Positions 35,073 through 47,290 of a stretch of 64,000 nucleotides of DNA are shown piece after piece. A program made the position numbers and the translations under genes. The DNA is from Metallyticus violacea. Taxonomy: Eukaryota > Arthropoda > Insecta > Mantodea > Metallyticidae. The stretch covers positions 161,322,501 through 161,386,500 of the forward strand of contig CM060833.1 in the NCBI GenBank assembly GCA_030762175.1, given 5' to 3'. The stretch's first letter is position 1, and each line of letters opens with the position of its first letter. Below the pieces are notes generated by a model that was not told the DNA's origin, ran no database searches, and was given only the letters and a program-made list of their open reading frames with translations.

Positions 35073-35955
35073 CTTTTAGAGAAGCAAATACAAGGACTAA
35101 TTCAATATAGTAATAAAAATAAATTGCTAGTCATTTGTTAATACTCAGTATATTCATTTTATTATAATTTGGAAATTAAAGATATAAGTTTATTTTTTTC
35201 ACTCACACAGGTAGTTTCCAAGATAATTAAAGGTGTGAAAATATCTAAGTCAGATTATGCATATTTTTGAACATGCCAAGGCAAACAGCAAACTTGATTA
35301 CTACTTCAAGATTTAATAATTTTCCAATTTAGTTACTTTACCTTATGAATTAAGCTACTACTAATAAGACATTAAAAATTATCATCCCTATTTGTATTAA
35401 AATAATGACATTGTTGTTTATGTAATAATAATAATCATATTGTTAACCTATTCTGCATCATCTATTGTCTCATCAAAATTAAATACACATGTAGATAAAT
35501 TTTATACAGTTTTAATTCAAAACTAATTACAAAATGTGGCACATGCTTTCTTAGTTGGCTTATTCTGCTTTCAAATTGCTATATTTTTATACTTACTGCT
35601 TGCTGGTATTAAAATTTTTGTTGGCTCTTACATTCATATTGATAGTTACCACTAAGCTAACCAAAAGTATGTTAACTACTGAAGTTATGCAAAATAATCT
35701 CAAAGGGTTTGTAATAAATGTATTACCCCTGTTAATTTGCATTGCTATGCAATAAATTCCACAGCGCTATTTGTGATAGAAAGGTGTTTTATAAAGTAAT
35801 GATTGTGTCTGGTCTGTTATTAACTAACTTCACTGTGACTACAGCTTGGTATAGTAGTTGATACATTTTTATTTGTTGAGTGTAGTGGCTTTGAAAATTA
35901 ATGCAAACAATGATAATTCTGCTGTATGTTCAATTAGTAATTCACTTTTTTAATG
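35073..35955. other. Intron sequence without recognised features
   Basis: Start of the 9.5-kb intron between exons 5 and 4. AT-rich, nothing recognised. Confidence 0.4.
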
Positions 35956-35959
35956 CTGG

Positions 35960-36640
35960 AAATATTGGATTTATTGACATTTATCTTAGTCTTGCAGATC
36001 TATGGGGAAGATGTCAGGAATAAGCCAGTGCCAGTGCATAACATTTAAAAATGAGAGAACAATGTGGAAAGATCAAGTTGTCTCTCTATCAACATGGACT
36101 AAAACAAAAAACTGATGGCATTATTCAAGAGAACTGATACTTTACATTAGTGAACTGTGAAAGTGTAATGTTCAGACATGTCTCATACAGGTTTGTTTTA
36201 AATTGCTACTGAGTATTTACAGTACCACAAATCTGTGCAAGGTAGATGGATGGTCACACATGGATGAGTGAATGGATGCTGCATTTACTTTCTTGGAGCA
36301 TTATCATTATTATTGAGTTCATCATCCAAATTTTTAGAGGGTATGAAATCTGGATTTCACACAAGACATTTAAAGGAAATGACAATCAATGGAATGGCAT
36401 CATGTTCACTCACCAACAAGGCCATACTAATTCAAATAAACTTTGTCATCACAGAAGCTCATGGTATCTGTTTCTAAGTTCATAAAAAAAAATCTTACTC
36501 ATTGAGATCCTGCCAAAAAACACAACTGTAGTCAATGTCTGCTGTTATATGCCATGATGACTTTGTTGGACTATTCAGAGCTGTCATAGAAACATACTCT
36601 CGTGTTGAATAGCTCTTCATAACAATACCACCTACCTACA
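35960..36640 (+). mobile_element. Decayed mariner-like transposase (M5)
   Basis: A frame near 36000 recalls the IYGEDxMSEG helix-turn-helix region. Near 36330-36400 GYEIWISHKTFKGNDNQWNG matches the GDETWISHxTPExKxQSMEW catalytic block, with the first Asp changed to Tyr and Glu to Ile. It is a pseudogene. Confidence 0.6.
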
Positions 36641-37045
36641 ACCCAAACAAATAAGGCAAAGGACTTGCTGTAACATAAATTTCACTGAGAAACTTTTACA
36701 ATCCACTCTACAGTTTGAAACAAACACTATCAAATGTTCACTGTTTCTAAACATAAAGGAAAAATTTTGTAAATGATGAAGATTTGCATTGTGGACTGCT
36801 TGAATCAATAAGATGTGACTTCTTATATCAAAGTAATACTTCTATTGGTTTCAGATATGAGACACTTGCCTAAATATCCAAGGCTGCTAAGGGAGAAGTA
36901 GATTAAGATAAGAGGCAAAACTTGATATTTTCATCAAAAAATTATAAATAATATCAAAGAGGCTCTGACACAGCTTGCTAAAGAAGATAAGGAAGATGAA
37001 ATATATTTAATGCAGAGTAATGTCACTCAAGGTTACATGTTTGTT

Positions 37046-37262
37046 TCTGTTGATTTATTTAAAGACGTTCTTTAACATCTTTGGTTATTAACATTCCATT
37101 CAATTCAGGGCATAAACTGCCAATAATCTTTCAGGCTTGAGGTTCTTTTATATGCTGTAAATCTACATCACAGAACCAAAGGCTTTATTTACTTCTTTTC
37201 CAAAGGAATACTTTTAAGCCCTAAAAATCCACCAATCTTAGCCAGATTCATTACTATTCAAT
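37046..37262 (-). mobile_element. SINE family A, 5'-truncated copy
   Basis: The plus strand shows the family A tail and body (GATTTATTTAAAGACG, CTTTCAGGCTTGAGGTTCTT, CCAATCTTAGCCAGATTCA), but the tRNA head is missing. Confidence 0.7.
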
Positions 37263-37557
37263 GCAACATGTTCTTTTTTCATCAGTCATATAAAACAGTG
37301 TTCCTAAACATGTCATGTAAAAAATGATTAGGAAAATATATATATATATTCTGTATAATGTCTCTGCATGTTTACTGCTCCATCATTTGAATGCCATTTC
37401 AATTTTCAATATTCATATTGCACTGGCTAAGAATCTTCATTATTAAAATATTTTGCCTAATGAAGGTTTACAGATTACTGTTGCAATGATGATTTATAAA
37501 CCTAAACAGTCACATATCTATCACAGCACACTTGTTTTTAAATGTAAAATCTGATCA

Positions 37558-37612
37558 GTCACAGTGATCTAGTGATAACCGTACTTGCCTGTAAACCCAA
37601 TGGCATAATATC
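37558..37612 (+). mobile_element. SINE family A, head only
   Basis: CAGTGATCTAGTGATAACCG, then TACTTGCCTGTAAACCCAAT. It is a tRNA-like A-box region without B box or body, opposite in strand to the truncated body at 37046. Confidence 0.5.
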
Positions 37613-37799
37613 ATTCATTCTTTGCTGTTCAGAAAGGTATGAACCAATATGAAAGAAGTGCATTTCTTAAAAAACTCCAGTGTTACATTTTCAGAAAGAT
37701 AATTAAAAAAACATGTACATTCTGGATTTTATGTTACAAGCAGTACAGACGATTATGAGGTAGTTCTCCAAAAGTTAGCCATTTTTTTATATTAAACAT

Positions 37800-37932
37800 A
37801 AGGAAGACTATTAGAATTTATTAAATATGTTTGTACTAACTCCACTAAGTAAGTGGAGTTAGTGTACACATATTTAATAAATTCTAGTAGGATATATTAC
37901 CACACTATTGTCCACAGCTTTATAAGCACAAT
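37800..37932. repeat. Short palindrome with PLE outer sequence
   Basis: A near-perfect hairpin: GAATTTATTAAATATGT, TACTAACTCCACT and the complement, centred near 37848. It is followed by GATATATTACCACACTATTG, TCCACAGCTTTATAAGCAC, the outer end shared with the copies at 30.8, 52.9, 57.5 and 59.3 kb. The hammerhead core is absent. Confidence 0.7.
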
Positions 37933-37934
37933 TT

Positions 37935-38640
37935 AAATAATAAGGAAGACTGTTAAGTCCTCTGATGATTTTGATGATTTTAAGATGTGTCAAGAGATTT
38001 AACTTTGTATGCTTCTTGTAAAGATCATTTTAAACAGTTTGATTTCATATAATGAATTATCCAAACAGGTTTTCAGTATTTCAGAGTTACTCAATGGATA
38101 CTATAAACAAATGGATGAAAATTAGACATAACAATGAAGTAAAGATGGAAAGAGAGTCAATGAAAATTTTAATTGATGTTGCAGACTCTTTGGTAAATGA
38201 GAACTAGCTAATGACAAAAGAATACTTAGATCCAGAAAAGTTTAGAGTTACATTTAAATTTGTGTTAAATAGGAATGACAATTTGAAGACACACTAGAAG
38301 AAAGTGGGTTGTTTCTAAGGATTTTCAAAGGCAACACAGGGTGAATTGATTTAATGGATATATGAAAAAATATGTCATTATATAAATTCAAATGTGAATA
38401 GAGTCTAATTTTTTGCATGCTTTATTGATGAAGCAATGTACATTTCTGGAAAGTAGCATGATTCTTTGTCAGGCTGGTAGATTCCAAAGGTGAAATTAAT
38501 TTTCTTGATTTCTATGATGTTAGTGAAGATAAGCAGATTATTCAAATTCATGATGACGCTCCCATTTTGGCAGAAGATTTAAATGGTTTTCAAACTGAAT
38601 TATATGAAATTGCTTCTGAAACTTTATTCATAGTGTTTTA
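37935..38640. other. Intron sequence, possible hAT transposon interior
   Basis: It precedes the hAT-like fragment on the same strand. Frames are broken and I could not align it to the family. Confidence 0.35.
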
Positions 38641-38900
38641 CTCTTTGATTACATTTAGCTTTTGCAACAAAGCTGGTTAAAAATAAAACAAATAAGAATT
38701 TTTTTCTCCACACTGGGGGCATTCCAGTTTTCTTCCATTGGTCTTCCAAACATAATACAGTTCTTGACAGTATTGCTGGTAAACATGTTCCTACAAGCAG
38801 TAAAAAGCAGTTGGAATTGCAATGTCAGAATAATATTTGCTATTCATTGATTGAAGTTCTGATTGTATTATTAATTGATTGTACAGACTCCAGTTCAAAA
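38640..38900 (+). mobile_element. hAT-like (ZMYM1-type) transposase fragment
   Basis: Through two frame changes the plus strand reads LQQSWLKxNKNFFLHTGGIP, VFFHWSSKHNTVLDSIAGKH and VPTSSKKQLELQCQNNICYS. The order resembles the part of hAT/ZMYM1-like proteins reading xFFxxSxKRxxVLDxxVGRR-P. By eye only. Confidence 0.4.
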
Positions 38901-40255
38901 ACAACAACAACAACATCAACAAAAACAAGAGAAGCCTGTGGTTTAAACATTAGCCTTCTTTATTTTGGTTTCATGTTTATTTTATCAGTTTTTTAGAATA
39001 AATTACTAAAAATGTATTTGCTGTTCAATGTCCTTCAGAAGAAAACATTTTGCAGCTACACAGTTTCACAATTATACACATGAAAGTCTCACAAAATGAA
39101 GAAAAGTTTATGGAGTTCTTTAATTCTGCATAAGTCTCCATCTAGTCACATTCTACAACTTTCATGAACAAGTTCAAACCAGTATGAATATTGATAAGCC
39201 ACCAATAACTAAATATAAACAAATTTACTATGAGATATTGCATAATATTGTAACATAATTAGAGGCATGATTTTTGTTGTGAAAAATGGACATTTCTACA
39301 TTAAGGTGACCCTTTTCAGTTTATAAAACACAGTCAGCATTTGCCTGTGCATAAAATATACTCATTACACTAGGTTAAAGATGAAAATTTTTTCTGTGGC
39401 ACGATTGAAAATAGGCGAGTTTTACTAATTTCAGTGAGCAGAATTCAAAAATGCATTCTGTTTTTTTCCATAGCACATATTGCTTTGGCAACATGACAAT
39501 GTTCAATGAAAATATAATTGTTAAATTTGCAAAAATATTAAACACTCATATACAACTTTTAAAGAAAATAAAGAAGAAATAACATGAAAGGGTACCTGAA
39601 TTTGAGAATGCATGTTAGTTATCTTCTATACCCTTTTTTCTTTTCCCATGGAACTGCAGTGTACGTGATTTTCCAAGTGTTCTCTGGTAGATTCATCGCG
39701 TACACCAACAGTAATTGGCCATCATATGTACATCCCAATGTCTCTGATAACATTGTTTTGCTGGATAATAATAGGCTTTAGATGTCTTAGAATTTCCAGT
39801 TCATCACTGATGATCCTCACTTCTCCAACTTCAATGAGGATTTTCCTGCATTTCTAAGAAGTCCTGTATTTCTATAGAAGAAGAAGTTCTATACTTTTTT
39901 TCCCCCTATTAAGCTTATCATTTTCTCCAAATATACATTCTGCTGGTAGGTATGAATGCCCATTAACTGGAAATGTTCATTTAATTTCCTGCACATTTTC
40001 AGATAAGTACTTACACAATCACCATGACAATGCATGAACAACGCATGTATTTTTGTTTTTGTCAAAGCATACTATGAACAAAGAATGTAATTATTTTAGT
40101 TTCCCCCAATGTTTTCTGGGTCTTAAGAAAATGAATGTAACAATACTGAGATTACTCTTCATTTGGTCCTTTTGTTGCAGGTTCAACCTCTGTCCAGATA
40201 TAAAATATGGGATGTGCACTATGTCTGTAATGAGCAAGAAGTATGGCCAATTTGG
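38901..40255. other. Intron sequence without recognised features
   Basis: AT-rich. ORFs of 60-80 codons near 39584 and 40053 show no domain. It begins with a short (CAA)n run near 38902. Confidence 0.35.
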
Positions 40256-40538
40256 TTTATTTATGAATGCTCTTTAACATCTCAGGTCATCAGCATCCCA
40301 TTCAAATCAGGGCGTGAAACAGCCGACAAATTTTGCTCAGAGTTCTCTTTTTTCAGGCTTGAGGTTCTTTATCATGCTGTAAATGTACCACACAAGACCC
40401 ACAGCTTTCTTCCCTTCTGAAGGAAGCCATCATACTTACAATTTTTATGCCCAAAAAAAAATGCATCAACCATGGCCAGGATTGAACCTGTGACTTGGGT
40501 TTATGAGGCAAGTATGGTAACCATTACACCACCAGGAC
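40256..40538 (-). mobile_element. tRNA-derived SINE, family A
   Basis: The minus strand starts CCTGGTGGTGTAATGGTTAC, has a B-box-like GGTTCAATCC and carries the full body with CCTGAAAAAAGAG and CATTCATAAAT at its end. Confidence 0.8.
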
Positions 40539-40539
40539 C

Positions 40540-42640
40540 AACAACAAGAATTAGAAACATAGTTGTTTTGCATACAATGTTTCCTGTTTTGATACCTCTG
40601 GTAGGTTTCTAACATTGTTGTAAATCAAAACACAGTGATACTGTTCCCTCATTTAATTGGAACTGTTTAACTCTGAAAGTATGAACTCAATGTTCTGCAA
40701 TTAATTGCACCTTGATTTTATCATTTCTGGCAGCTTTGATTCCATAATTCATCCTACAACAAAATTGCATTCATCAGTGGTTGGAGTCTCAAAACCAATA
40801 TTAAATTGTGTAGAGAAAATTTTGAAAAACATGCTATTTTTACTTTGAAACTCTTCTCCACTCTCTGATTATAAATTCTTGAAGATGAGCAATACTCAAA
40901 TTTGAATAAATAAAGTCATTTGGATTTATTTCTTCTTCTCCATATCGGTATGAACTTTACTATCTTGATCATAGGAATCCATAATTCCAGCTTCAGCTTT
41001 AGTATTTCCACCAATGTTTAACATATGAAACTGTTTCACACCAAAATACCTCTAGAAACCATTTTTGACAAATTGATCATTATTCTCCACCTGCCCACAC
41101 CTAAAAGAAAAAGCATAGTTTGATATTAACATGATAAAGCAAACGACCATTACTTTTATGTATTCAAATTATTTAATTTTTTCATCATAGAAAATGAAAT
41201 ATAGGAGATTACCTTATATTTTTATACAATGTTCCATTGTTTTTCTTACTCTCTTCCTTTTGGGAATAGAGACTTGTGTCTTGTTTCTTAATTTTATATC
41301 TTATAACAGTTTACTTTTCTCACTGTAAAATGTTCATTTTGTTTTAATTATACTATACCTTTCAATATGGTTACATTAATAGTGACCATTTTCATACTGA
41401 CATGGGCTTACATTTTCTAATGAAAGAAAGTGATCACTGAATCTGTAATAGAATGGAAAATCGGTGAAAAACTAACAATTATAAATAATTTCTCAGGTTG
41501 CTAAACATTTTTAATGTTAGCATATTAATATTAACAATGTATCACAAATCATTTATTACTATTTCATAATCTAAAATTAAACACACAGACCCCAAGAATT
41601 TTATTTGTATTTTAATAGTAGCCTTACCTCATTTCCCTTTTCACTTTTCTTCTGCTCTTATTTCTTCTCCTTTTCCTACTTTCAATACTTTTTCTCCTAA
41701 GGCTTTCACATTTTCATCTTTTGATAACACCTAAAATACCAATGTGTTTCTTTTTTGCATAAAACAAAAGCCGGTTGTTGCAATTGGGTAAACAAAAGCA
41801 ACCATGTAACCTTTGTCACTGCTATGAACTATAACATAATATTGAAAATAAGGAAGTAAAGGACATTTTTAGATGTAACAATAAAGCTGCTTAAGCAAGA
41901 AGAATTATATTATATAATTCAAGAAAGTATGATGTTTATTGTAATTTGTTTTCTGAAAAGTGTCAAAAAATCAACATTTTGCTTCCAACTCCCCTTAAAC
42001 ATGTTAAATATTAGAAAAATGAAGAGATTCATAGGTAAGTTTTAAAATAATCATTCATTACCAATCATTACGAATCTTTGCAGATGGCAGAGCAGCAAGG
42101 TAAGGTGCTTTTTATTCATACCACTGTTGCCTTTGTACAATATAGCATTCTTTTTTATAAAAGTTTAATTTTAATTTATTTTATAGCCTGTAGATTCATT
42201 AGTATGAGTATTAAGTACTGTCATTATAATCTAAAACTATCATGTATGCATAATTATTAAATTACAATTCAATAACAATACTTCTTTCAGTAGTTATAGA
42301 TATTTTCTATGATCAACCTTTACAATAGAATGATTAATAAACGAATCATAAATATTCTAACCTAAGGGAATTGTCATTTGAATTTCTAATGTAATTTGAA
42401 TATTTGTTATAAATAATACATCCCATTATATATGGATCTTTTTCTGTTGCTGTTTCAGATATTATTACTATATGATAGTAGGCATTATCTCTTGTGTGAT
42501 AAGAGTAATTTATGAGAGATAAATTAGAGATCTTAATTTATGAACAATGATTTCTTTTTTACTCATTTTACCAATTTATATGCACAAATAGTCATGACTG
42601 TAAGATGTTATTGTTTTTAAATGCTAATTTGCAGAATTTT
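40540..42640. other. Intron sequence without recognised features
   Basis: AT-rich. No reading frame, SINE head or palindrome recognised. Confidence 0.35.
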
Positions 42641-43480
42641 TTACTCTTTAGATGGTATATGCATCTGACACATAGTTTTTGGAGCAGAAGTTGTCTATTC
42701 AGTTTTGTTCATTATGAATTCCCAGATAGTTGTGGCTAGTGACTTGCTCTATTTGTTTGTTATAAAACCCTATATTTAAAGAATGGACTCCTGTTTTACC
42801 ATTGTGCTGAAATAGAATATTAGTTTAGTTTTGTTGACATTTGAGTCAACTCATTTTATTATAGAAATGATAACATTTGCTTCAAGTTCTGGCTTATGTT
42901 ATCTTCTAATGTTACATAATTACTACTGCTGTGATATATCATCAGGATAAGAAATTATTTTACATTCATTTCCCTCAGGAAAATTATTTATATAAATTAA
43001 AAAATAGCAATGAACCCAAGACTGATCCTTGGGAAATACACTTGTCTACTCATTTATAATCACTCTGTAGTATTGTTATATAGTTACCAGATTCACAATA
43101 TACTTCACAGAACTATAGCAATTTCTCTGATAGAACTGAAGAATATGATTTCTTTTCTTAGACAATAATGTTCCAATTTATCTGATAAAAATTCATGACA
43201 TACACTGTCAAACGCTTTAATTAGGTCTAGAAATAGGCCAACTGTGTTCATTTGGTTCATTTTATTTAAAACTTCATGAATAAATTCACTTACTGCAGTG
43301 GAAATATACCTATTCTAGTTAAAAGTACTTTTTCATACTTTTCCAATTATTGAGGTAAGTGTAATAGGCCTATAATTTTACAGATCTAATTTATATCCTT
43401 TTTTGAAGATTGGGTGAACTATACTTATTTTCAGCAAGTCTTGAAATATTCCATCATTTATTGAATAGTTAATTAAATTG
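42640..43480 (-). mobile_element. Non-LTR (CR1/Jockey-like) reverse-transcriptase fragment
   Basis: The minus strand reads KISIVHPIFKKGYKLDL and NYRPITLTSIIGKV, the RT fingers. After a gap comes GLFLDLIKAFDSVCHEFLSD, with the motif A Asp (FDSV), then decayed sequence with NELTQMSTKLN-like residues. Stops interrupt it. Its upstream end joins a mariner fragment directly. Confidence 0.8.
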
Positions 43481-43890
43481 ACTTTTCCTGCAGATGGAAC
43501 TGTTTTTTGCTTTCTTTGGTGAATCCATGTTTAATCTATTGTTAAGAAATGTCAGAGAAACTCACTGAAATTGTGTTTAAACAAATTAAAACACTCTTGT
43601 GAAATATTCAGTCCAGTGTATTTTTGGTCCATTATTAACAAATGTAGCACAAATTGAGCAGAAGCTTTCCCATTCCCAAAACTTCGTGTAAAATGTAGTG
43701 GATGTGACCTATCAAGGTCTCTGCAATCTCTGCCAACTTGGGCACCATTAATCAGCAATCATTGAGTATGGCATTGTGAATTTTCATCACAATCTTATTG
43801 GTCAAAGTAGTTGTGGGATGCTTAAATTCAACAGCCCATTTTTTTAACCTTCAAAAATGAAGGAGAAGAATCCTTAAGTGTAGAATCTAA
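43480..43890 (-). mobile_element. Mariner transposase N-terminal fragment (M6)
   Basis: The minus strand reads TLTNKIVMKIHNAIL, KLAEIAETL, a frame-shifted SHGSVFNILHE-like block, WTKNTLD, and NISQECFNLFKHN. It ends FLTID-TWIHQRKQKTVPSAG, where a deletion has removed the part between TWIH and KQKTVPSAG. It then runs into LINE sequence. Confidence 0.7.
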
Positions 43891-44539
43891 CTTTTTTTAT
43901 ATTACTATTGGGACTGAACCCTTCAAAGTGAAGTAATTTATCACAGCTTGTATTTCAGTTTTATCCATTTTGTAGAAACTGTTAACACTAGTTTGTTTAT
44001 TGATCATCACAAAGAAATGACTACATTTACGTATCTCAAACTTTACAGTATGTCATCTAAAGGATGATACTTAACAATTATCATAATAATTTGCCCATAT
44101 TTACAACATGTCTGAGTCAGAACGAGAAACTTTTAGAACAGCCCCCATTAAAATCTGGTTTGTACTGATTAATTTGAAATTTCATGCAAAAATTTCTCAT
44201 TTGACTAGATGCAATTTAAAGGGAATTAAAATGGAAATATCATTTCTAATATGCATTATCTTTTTGCTAATAAATATTAAATACAATGTTCCATTACATA
44301 TTTATGTACATACTTAAACAACTTTGACTACATATTTATGTAAACATTCCTCAATTTAATACCATGTAAAAATCATACTCATAATGAGAGTTTAGTTTGG
44401 AATATTGAGTATAAAATTCTACATATATTTTGTAAAATGGAATGCAAGCTTCCAATTACAGAAACATATATGCTTTTTATAACAAACATCATAGCTATGG
44501 TGTATATTTTTAAGACTTGCAAATATAAAATTAACTCAC
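43891..44539. other. Intron sequence without recognised features
   Basis: The last part of the intron before exon 4. AT-rich. Confidence 0.4.
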
Positions 44540-44676
44540 GCTATTCCAATGAAGTCCAGGTGCACAAGAAAATTCCTTGTATGTTCCCCACAAGCATACT
44601 AGATATTTACCACAGTCCACTGTACGACTGAATTCTCCATCATTACAAGGATTTCGCTGCAGATGCTGCACATAGG
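44540..44676 (-). CDS. Cht10: Chitinase exon 4: first part of CBM14-3
   Basis: The acceptor GATACAG is followed by CC, which completes the split codon of exon 3; the frame then reads YVQHLQRNPCNDGEFSRTVD and on to CAPGLHWNS. The donor is GTGAGT in phase 0. It carries the first four cysteines of a CBM14 domain, whose last two lie in exon 5. The alternative frame (reading MCSICSEI) is closed by a stop before the donor and lacks any domain, so the phase is well determined. It is isolated by introns of about 9.5 kb on each side. Confidence 0.88.
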
Positions 44677-45424
44677 CTGTATCACAAAATAAAAATACTC
44701 TGATATAATGAAAAGTCTAATACTTTTTTCATACATTATTAGTTGATGGAATTTTAGAAAATAGACAAAATTTAATTCATTGCAATTTTGCATTTACACT
44801 AAGGCTAAAATTTACATGGCTATTGTTGTAAGTGAATTAAGAAAGGAAGTTATAGCCTTCTAATATTAGGTTGGGAGGAGAGGAGATCTAAGGTATCTAA
44901 AGTGCTTGAAACTAAGCCTGAAATAAATAAAATTTATTTTATAAGCTTCATAAAAAGTGATTATTTATTTTTAACTGGCATGCAGCAATATAAAGCCAGA
45001 GGCTACAATGAACACTCCAGGCACACATAACCAGTTTATGAAAATTAAACTAGATATTAAAGCACAGTCTTAGTCAATTGATTCTCTTTGATAATATTTT
45101 ATGATTTAAAATCACCAAAAGATTATGTTTATATTTTCCAAAGCAATGGAATCTGATAGAATGTTGTAAACTTTAATAATGTACACTGAGTCAACATTTT
45201 TTAAAATGCTCTTACTTGCTTCATTTGCTGAAATAAATTAGAACATGCTCCATGGACCACAGTCCACAGCATCAGCTGTTCAATAGCAGCTGGAAAAATT
45301 AGAATTGACTATAATTGGTATTTAAGATAACTGATAACCAATCAACGAACCTAAAAATAAAAATTTAAGCTTCTGGCATACCAAAGTTTATTAGTCATTT
45401 GATAAGAATTAAGAAAACTGCCAT

Positions 45425-45728
45425 GGGTGGTCAAGATCGTTAAGGCACAGACTCATGAGTGGGAGAGTTGGGGTTCAATTCCCACCAGGACCATCCTCCT
45501 TCCTGACTAAGGTTTTTTCCACATTTTCCTCAGTTCTCATAAGTGGTAAATGCCAGGGAGGTACCCTAAAGCTAGGCCTGGAATGCTTCCTTCCTTTAAA
45601 AAATAAGAAGAAGAAGAAAAGGAAGAACTCCTTTCCCAATTTTTCATTTGATTTCATATACCATCAGTGTCCACCACTGTGGGGCCTCAGTAGTAAAAAT
45701 GGGCGTTAAACTCTATTCAAACAAAACA
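45425..45728 (+). mobile_element. tRNA-derived SINE, family B
   Basis: The head GGGTGGTCAAGATCGTTAAG, then CTCATGAGTGGGAGAG and the B box GGGTTCAATTCCC. The body has CCTGACTAAGGTTTTTTCC, AAATGCCAGGGAGGTACCC and the end GTAGTAAAAATGGGCGTTAA. It contains an internal AAG-rich run near 45600. Confidence 0.8.
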
Positions 45729-45789
45729 TCTCAAGAAATCATTGGCTATGAAGCTGAATATCAAAATTAACAATTTGAATTGGTTTCAA

Positions 45790-46310
45790 TCAATTATAAG
45801 TTTTTTTTAAATAGAATGTTTCAGAATCACTCATTCCCATCATCAGCAGTAGACCAAATGGAAGAAGAAAGCTCTCTGATTGCAGCAGAAGGAAAATATT
45901 TATTTGACAGAGCTTGAAGTTTATGATGCATTTCTTGCTTTTAATAATAACGATTTTTTCTCTTGCTGCCATTCCAATGGATTCTTTGCATATTTAATTA
46001 ATTTTATTTTAATTTCAATATCATGATTTTTGTATCAGAAATGGGCTAACTGCTGATTTCTCTATTTACTTATAATGAATGATTCTGAAATGTTCTTTTA
46101 TATGCATTTCCAAACTACTCTTTGTTTTTCCAATATATATTTGATTACAAGCATTAAAATGAATCTCAAAAATACCTGACTTTCTGAAACTTAGTACAGA
46201 ATTTTTATGAGAGAATTTGAATACATTTTTAGTGCTCTTATTTTTTTTCAGTAATCAATGTTATGTTGTGCTTTTTGAGCAATTTCTTAAGCTTGATGAA
46301 TGCATTTGAA
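45790..46310 (-). mobile_element. Penelope-like element GIY-YIG endonuclease fragment
   Basis: The minus strand reads VFLRFILMLVIKYILEKQRV-type residues, which in the neighbouring frame give GIFEIHFNACNQIYIGKTKS, a clear GIY...YIG motif. It continues through KSAV, NHDIEIKIKLIKYAKNPLEW and KARNAS and ends in the hammerhead at 45814-45846. Frameshifts make it inactive. Confidence 0.75.
45814..45846 (-). ncRNA. Hammerhead-ribozyme-like motif at a PLE 3' end
   Basis: The minus strand reads CTGATGA, TG, GGAAT, loop GAGTG, ATTCT, GAAACATTC. Both consensus boxes are perfect. Helix II has one wobble. The box TGA is in frame with the endonuclease remnant upstream. Confidence 0.65.
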
Positions 46311-46879
46311 TGGTAAGCAAATTTCTTATGCTTCATATCCTTCTTTATCTATATTAATGAGCTGGTATATTTTTTAGCTTTTATTCTTTTAAAATGTTCA
46401 ACTTTTTGTGTGTTAACTGCTAATTGAAACCATTGTGAAAAGCTATGCTGATTAGTAAGAACTGATATTTTTTTTATATTCTTCTATATTGAGTTCAAAG
46501 TTCATTAATATGTGTGTAAGGCTATTGAGTATAACATTTGATTTATTTTTGGGTTGTAGCTATAATTCTTAATAATATTAATTACTGTGAGCAGGTTACC
46601 TGTGGTTTATTATTTTCTTTTATAATCTTTAAATTTAAAAAGAAAGTAAATCCATTCTCTTCAATTTCCAAAGTAAGTTTGATTGACCTTTGCTATATAT
46701 TTAATAATATCAAGACAGCATTTATCTAATTTAAAATCAGTGACAGTGCTTCATTGATATGCTTTTCAGAAATGATCATAAAAAGAACTACAAAGAAAGG
46801 AGTCAGCAAGCCACCCTTGGCTAATTCAGTTATTTATTTATAAACTTTGCTGTTGAAAATTTAAAAAAAATTGATTTAT
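46311..46879. other. Intron sequence, possible PLE interior
   Basis: Lies between oppositely oriented PLE fragments. No reading frame could be followed. Confidence 0.35.
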
Positions 46880-47290
46880 GCATTTTCATCTGTTAGATGC
46901 AAAATTAAACAAGCTATCCAACAGTATCAAGAATATATTACCTCCCAAAATTTACAAATGAGGCAATTGTAAACAAAATGATTTGCCTATGTACAAATTA
47001 GCAAAATAGCCGAGCTAAAAACTCTGTTCTTTTAATAGTTTACAAGCTTAGAGATACAAAATTCACATGAGTTCATTGAATAAAGAAAGACATATATTTC
47101 AGCAGAAGACATGCTTGTTTCTTTTGATGTGATTTCAATATCCCCAGCATTCCTACAGGAAAACTACTTAACTAATTAAAATTAAAACTAATTAAAATAT
47201 TGACTCCAATTAACAGATATACCTATTAACAAATTAGAAGATTATATCAAACTGACATAATATGCATAATCCCCCTCCCCCAATTTTCAA
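46880..47290 (+). mobile_element. Penelope-like reverse-transcriptase fragment, opposite orientation
   Basis: The plus strand reads LPKIYK, LPMYKLAK and near 47105 EDMLVSFDVISISPAFLQEN, the PLE motif A (LVSFDVVSLF). Short and frame-shifted. It faces the endonuclease fragment at 45790-46310. Confidence 0.55.

Noticed and set aside
44599..44793. A minus-strand frame with MCSICSEILVMM over exon 4
   Set aside because: It is the wrong phase of the chitinase exon; the phase set by exon 3 gives the CBM14 cysteines.
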